A DNA stretch of 64,000 nucleotides from Azadirachta indica. Lineage: Eukaryota > Streptophyta > Magnoliopsida > Sapindales > Meliaceae. The position numbers and the translations under genes are program-made. Below the pieces are notes generated by a model, which was not told where the DNA came from, did no database searches, and was given only the letters and a program-made list of their open reading frames with translations. The first letter of the stretch is position 1. Each line of letters opens with the position of its first letter. Location of the stretch: positions 4,654,741 through 4,718,740 of the forward strand of contig CM040441.1 in assembly GCA_022749755.1 (NCBI GenBank), written 5' to 3'. Positions 60,361 through 64,000 of this stretch are shown one piece after another.

Positions 60361-63300
60361 ATGGCTTCATCTTCTTTTTCATCTTCAGCTTCTTCTTCTT
60401 CCAATTATGAGGTCTTTCTGAATTTTAGAGGGAAAGATACCTATGAAAATTTTACTAGCTATCTCTTTTATGGCTTGTGTCAGAAAAAAGTAAAAATCTT
60501 TATTGACAAAGATCTTAAGAGAGGAGATGAGATTTTTTCCGCTCTTTTAAATGCAATTCAAGAATCAAAATTTTCAATAATTATTTTCTCAAAAGACTAT
60601 GCTTCTTTCAAATGGTGTTTGAATGAACTTGTCGAGATTTTCAAATGTAAGAAATTTAATGGCTAGATTGTTATACCTGTGTTCTACCATGTTGATCCGT
60701 CTGAAGTGCGAAAGCAGATTGGAAGATATGGCAAAGCTTTCACTGATCATGCAAAACATTTCAAGAAGATGCCAGAAAAGGTTCAGAAATGGAGAGATTC
60801 ATTAATTGAAGCATCCTATCTATGTAGATATGAATCTAGAAAAATCAGGTATAACTATCAACTCTTGTTTCATCTTTACATCATTTATATTCTTTGTTAA
60901 TTAAGTAAAAAAGAAAAGTATTTCTATTTTTTGGATTCTTGTAATTAATGTCTATTAATTTTGAATCTTTTCTCCTTTTCCATCTTCATACCTGCTTGGC
61001 CCGAAGCCAAACTTGTAGATTTAATTGTCAAGGATATTATAAAGAAATTGAATGATATAACAGTCTCCACAAATTTCAAAGATCTAGTTGGAATAAATTC
61101 GCGAATTGAACAAGTTAAATCGCTACTATGCATTGGATTGCAAGATTTCCGAATTGTAGGAATTTGTGGTGCTGGTGGTATAGGTAAAACAACTCTTGTT
61201 AAAGCTATTTTCAAGCAAGTATCTAGTGATTTTGATGGCAAGTGTTTCATGTCTAATGTTAGAGAAAAATCAGAAAGAGGGGGTGGTTTAGAACAACTAC
61301 AAAAGGAAGTTCTTTTTTGTTTTTTAGGAGAAAATTTAGTGTTAAGAGGTCTTAATATACCACAGTATATGAAGGACAGACTCCAATGTATGAAGGTCTT
61401 TATCGTTCTAGACGTTGTAAATAAACTTGCACAAATAAAATATCGAGCTAAAAGGTTTCGTCAATTTGGTTTAGGAAGTAGACTAATTATAACCACAATA
61501 GATAAAACAAGTTCTTGATAAATTCAATGTTGATCAAGTATATCAAGTTGGGGAAATAGACTATCATAAAGCTGTTGAGTACTTTTGTAATCTTCCCTTT
61601 AAACAAAACCATTGCCCAATAGATCTTATCATGCTATCAACAAGGATAGTAGAGTGTGCAAAAGGAAATCCACTAGCTCTAAAGGTGTTAGGTTCCTTTT
61701 TCGTCATAAGAGCAAACAAGATTGGAAAAATGCATTGGACAATTTAAAACTGATTTCTGAGTCTAATATTTATAACATATTGAAAATCAATTATGATAAA
61801 TTGAGTTGGATAATGAAAAATATTTTTTTTGACATTGCATGTTTTTTCAAGGGATGTGATAAAGATTACCTCAAATCAATTTTTGATGACATTTATTTAG
61901 TGCATTGTGCACTAGACGTCTTGGTTGATAAGTCACTCATAACAATATCATACGACAAGGTAGAAATACATGATTTATTGCAAGAAATTGGTCGAGAAAT
62001 TGTTCGTCAAGAATCAAAAGATGAGACAGGGAAGCGTAGCAGGTTATTAGATCATAAGGATATTTATCATGTAGTAAATAAAAATTAAGGTAATCAAGAG
62101 CCCAATTAACGTTATTTTCTTTTATTCTTTATATAGATGTTGGATAACAAATCAATTGATATACATTTTGCTTGCAATATTAAAGAACAATTTTATAATT
62201 ATTTTTCAAGTATTTAATCATTTTTGTTTATTTATTATTATTATTTGTGTATTAGGGGATCGAATCAGTTACAGGTATATCCCTGGATTTGTCGAAAATA
62301 AACGATATAAATATAAATTCAAGAGCTTTTGCAAAAATAACGAGTTTAAGAATGCTTAAATTGTATATGTGTGAGCATCTGGATATATTAAGTATCAAAT
62401 CTATAGTTCATCTTAACGAAGATCTTGAATATCTTTCTGACAAATTAAGATATCTTTATTGGCATGGATATTCTGGTAACACATTATCAAAGGATTTTAA
62501 TCTAGAGAATCTTATCCGAATTTGCCTACCTTATAGTGAAGTCGAACAACTTTGGGAAAGAGAAAAGGTATTATACATTATCTCATTGAATATATATTTC
62601 ATTTTGATTACTATGAAATTCATTAACATTAATTTATTTGAGTGATTATTTATACTTTATTACAGGAAGCTCACAAGTTAAAATATATGGATTTTTATCA
62701 CTCTCAATATCTCACTAAGATCCCAGACCCTTCAGAAACCCCAGATTTTTAAGATATTAAATCTTTTGGATCGCGTGAAGTTGCATTATGTTCCTTCATA
62801 CATTGAAAACTCCAACAACCTTGGGCTCTTGCGTTTGAAGGGCTGCAACAATCTTAGGTGCTTTCCACGCAACAATTCATTTTAGTTCTCCAATAACTAT
62901 TGATATGTCTTACTGTGCTAATCTCACAGAATTTCCAGAGATTTCAGGAAAAATAATCAGGCTACATTTAGGTGGGACAGCAATAGAAGTTCCCTCATCA
63001 ATTGAGAGTCTAACTGATCTTATAATTCTAGATATGAGATATTGCACAAGATTGAAGATTCTTCCAACTAGCATTTGTAAGTTGAAATCTCTTTCTTGCC
63101 TTCAGTTTAATCACTGCTCAAAGCTTGGGAGTTTTACGGAGATCTTGGAGAAAATGGAATGTTAAAAATTTATTGATTTAAAATCCACGTCTATTAAGAA
63201 CCTGCCATCTTCAATTGAAAATGTAGGACTTGAATATTTGTGTTGCTCTGAGATTCATAGTTTGCCAGAGAATTTGCGGAACTTAGAATATTTGTTTTTC

Positions 63301-64000
63301 AGCGGTCGAGAGAAATCAAGCACTACTCACAAACCATACTCTATTAGAGATTTAAACAAAATTGGAAACCCTGGTTTTTCTGGATGCAGAGATTTTGTCT
63401 TGCCTTCATTATCAAGTTTTTCTTCTCTAACATACCTGAGAATATATTACTGAGATATGAAATAAATACCTGAAGATATTGGATGTTTATCCTCGTTACA
63501 AATCTTAAATCTAGAGGGAAATTCTGAAAGAAATAACTTTTGAAAGTCTGCCAACAAGTATCAAGCAGCTGTCTAAGTTGAATCAAGTTAGCTTGAGCAA
63601 TTGCAATATGCTTCAATCAGTAACAGAGCTTCCACCAGGTCTATTTCATCTAGAGACAGCAAATTGCAAGCGACTCCAATCTTTGGCAGAGTTTCCACCA
63701 CGTCTGGATGAATTAGATGCATCTGTAGTGGATAAATTATTTAAACAGGGCTAGAAGGGCATCAGAGATGGCAGGCTGTTAGACTAAAAGAAAACACAAA
63801 CAACAACGTTTTAGCAGATTCACAACTAAGAATGCAACATATGATCACTAAATCTCTGAGAGAATTTTATGAAGGGGTACGTAATTCTCTTTCTCTATGT
63901 ATCTTTCTTCTCGTTATATCATATTAGAAATTCATTATTTTTAAATTACAGGTGGATAATGGTGTTCTATGTGGATTCAGCATTTGTTTATCTGGGAGTA
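60361..64000 (+). pseudogene. TIR-NBS-LRR receptor pseudogene, cut by the window end
   Basis: Exon 1 (60361-60848) is a TIR domain: YEVFLNFRGKDTYENFTSYL, GDEIFSALLNAIQESKFSII, WCLNELVEIF with the catalytic Glu. Exon 2 (from about 61005 to 62089) is NB-ARC: P-loop GAGGIGKTTL (61169), kinase-2 VLDVVN (61408; family LDDV), RNBS-B GSRLIITT, GLPL form GNPLALKVLG, FFDIACFFKG and IHDLLQEIG in the MHD place. Exon 3 (about 62256-62568) and exon 4 (from 62667) carry LRRs; the C-JID exon begins at 63953. Such receptors sense effectors and make NAD-derived signals through EDS1. Lesions: TAG at 60664-60666, frameshifts near 61504-61507 and 61697, TAA at 62086-62088, more in exon 4 near 62750, 62885, 63160 and 63530. 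The acceptor before GCCCGAAGCC is TTG rather than AG. Confidence 0.92.

Noticed and set aside
1..64000. tRNA, rRNA, microRNA precursor or organelle-derived inserts
   Set aside because: No cloverleaf with conserved A and B boxes, no rRNA core sequence and no plastid or mitochondrial gene motif was noticed by eye. The foldback elements are hairpins but not microRNA-like in size.

Overview
The window looks like nuclear DNA of a eudicot plant. The evidence is AT-rich spacers, GT-AG introns, TIR-NBS-LRR (TNL) immune-receptor sequences with the post-LRR C-JID domain (TNLs are a eudicot feature), a two-exon LRR-XII receptor kinase, a SAG12-like cysteine protease and typical plant LTR retrotransposons. 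A woody rosid such as Citrus is my guess from general protein resemblance; no search was possible. I see no bacterial features, rRNA or tRNA.

Layout. 1-4.0 kb: 3' half of a decayed Ty3/gypsy (Tat-like) element with an integrase relic and an antisense extra ORF. 6.4-7.9 kb (-): a MATE transporter pseudogene lacking both ends. 9.55-10.7 kb (-): 3' end of a TNL. 12.7-14.1 kb: orphan upstream regions of an LRR receptor kinase and of TNLs. 16.1-19.3 kb (+): an apparently intact LRR-XII receptor kinase. 20.2-31.9 kb: a tandem array of six ~640-bp units, interrupted by a 6.9-kb Athila-like Ty3/gypsy element (itself carrying an inverted nested LTR) and by a 968-bp long-TIR foldback transposon with a 9-bp target duplication. 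35.2 kb (-): PRISE/VEP1-type reductase relic. 38.3-39.4 kb (+): intact SAG12-like protease between two copies of a ~330-bp direct repeat. 42.5-47.2 kb (-): LINE fragment and a MATH-domain pseudogene split by a Ty1/copia element. 47.6-51.4 kb: non-autonomous LTR element. 51.8-54.0 kb (-): second MATH pseudogene. 55.4-56.0 kb: second foldback element. 57.8-58.3 kb (-): isolated TNL C-JID exon. 60.4-64.0 kb (+): TNL pseudogene running off the window.

Only two genes look functional on sequence alone: the receptor kinase and the cysteine protease. The rest is a decaying immune-receptor cluster, with TNL pieces in both orientations, duplicated promoters without genes, and repeated transposon insertion. 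I found no convincing undescribed biochemical system. The most unusual items are the array whose empty copies date and define two insertions, the permuted receptor-kinase promoter blocks, and the ~90-bp host duplication around the copia element.
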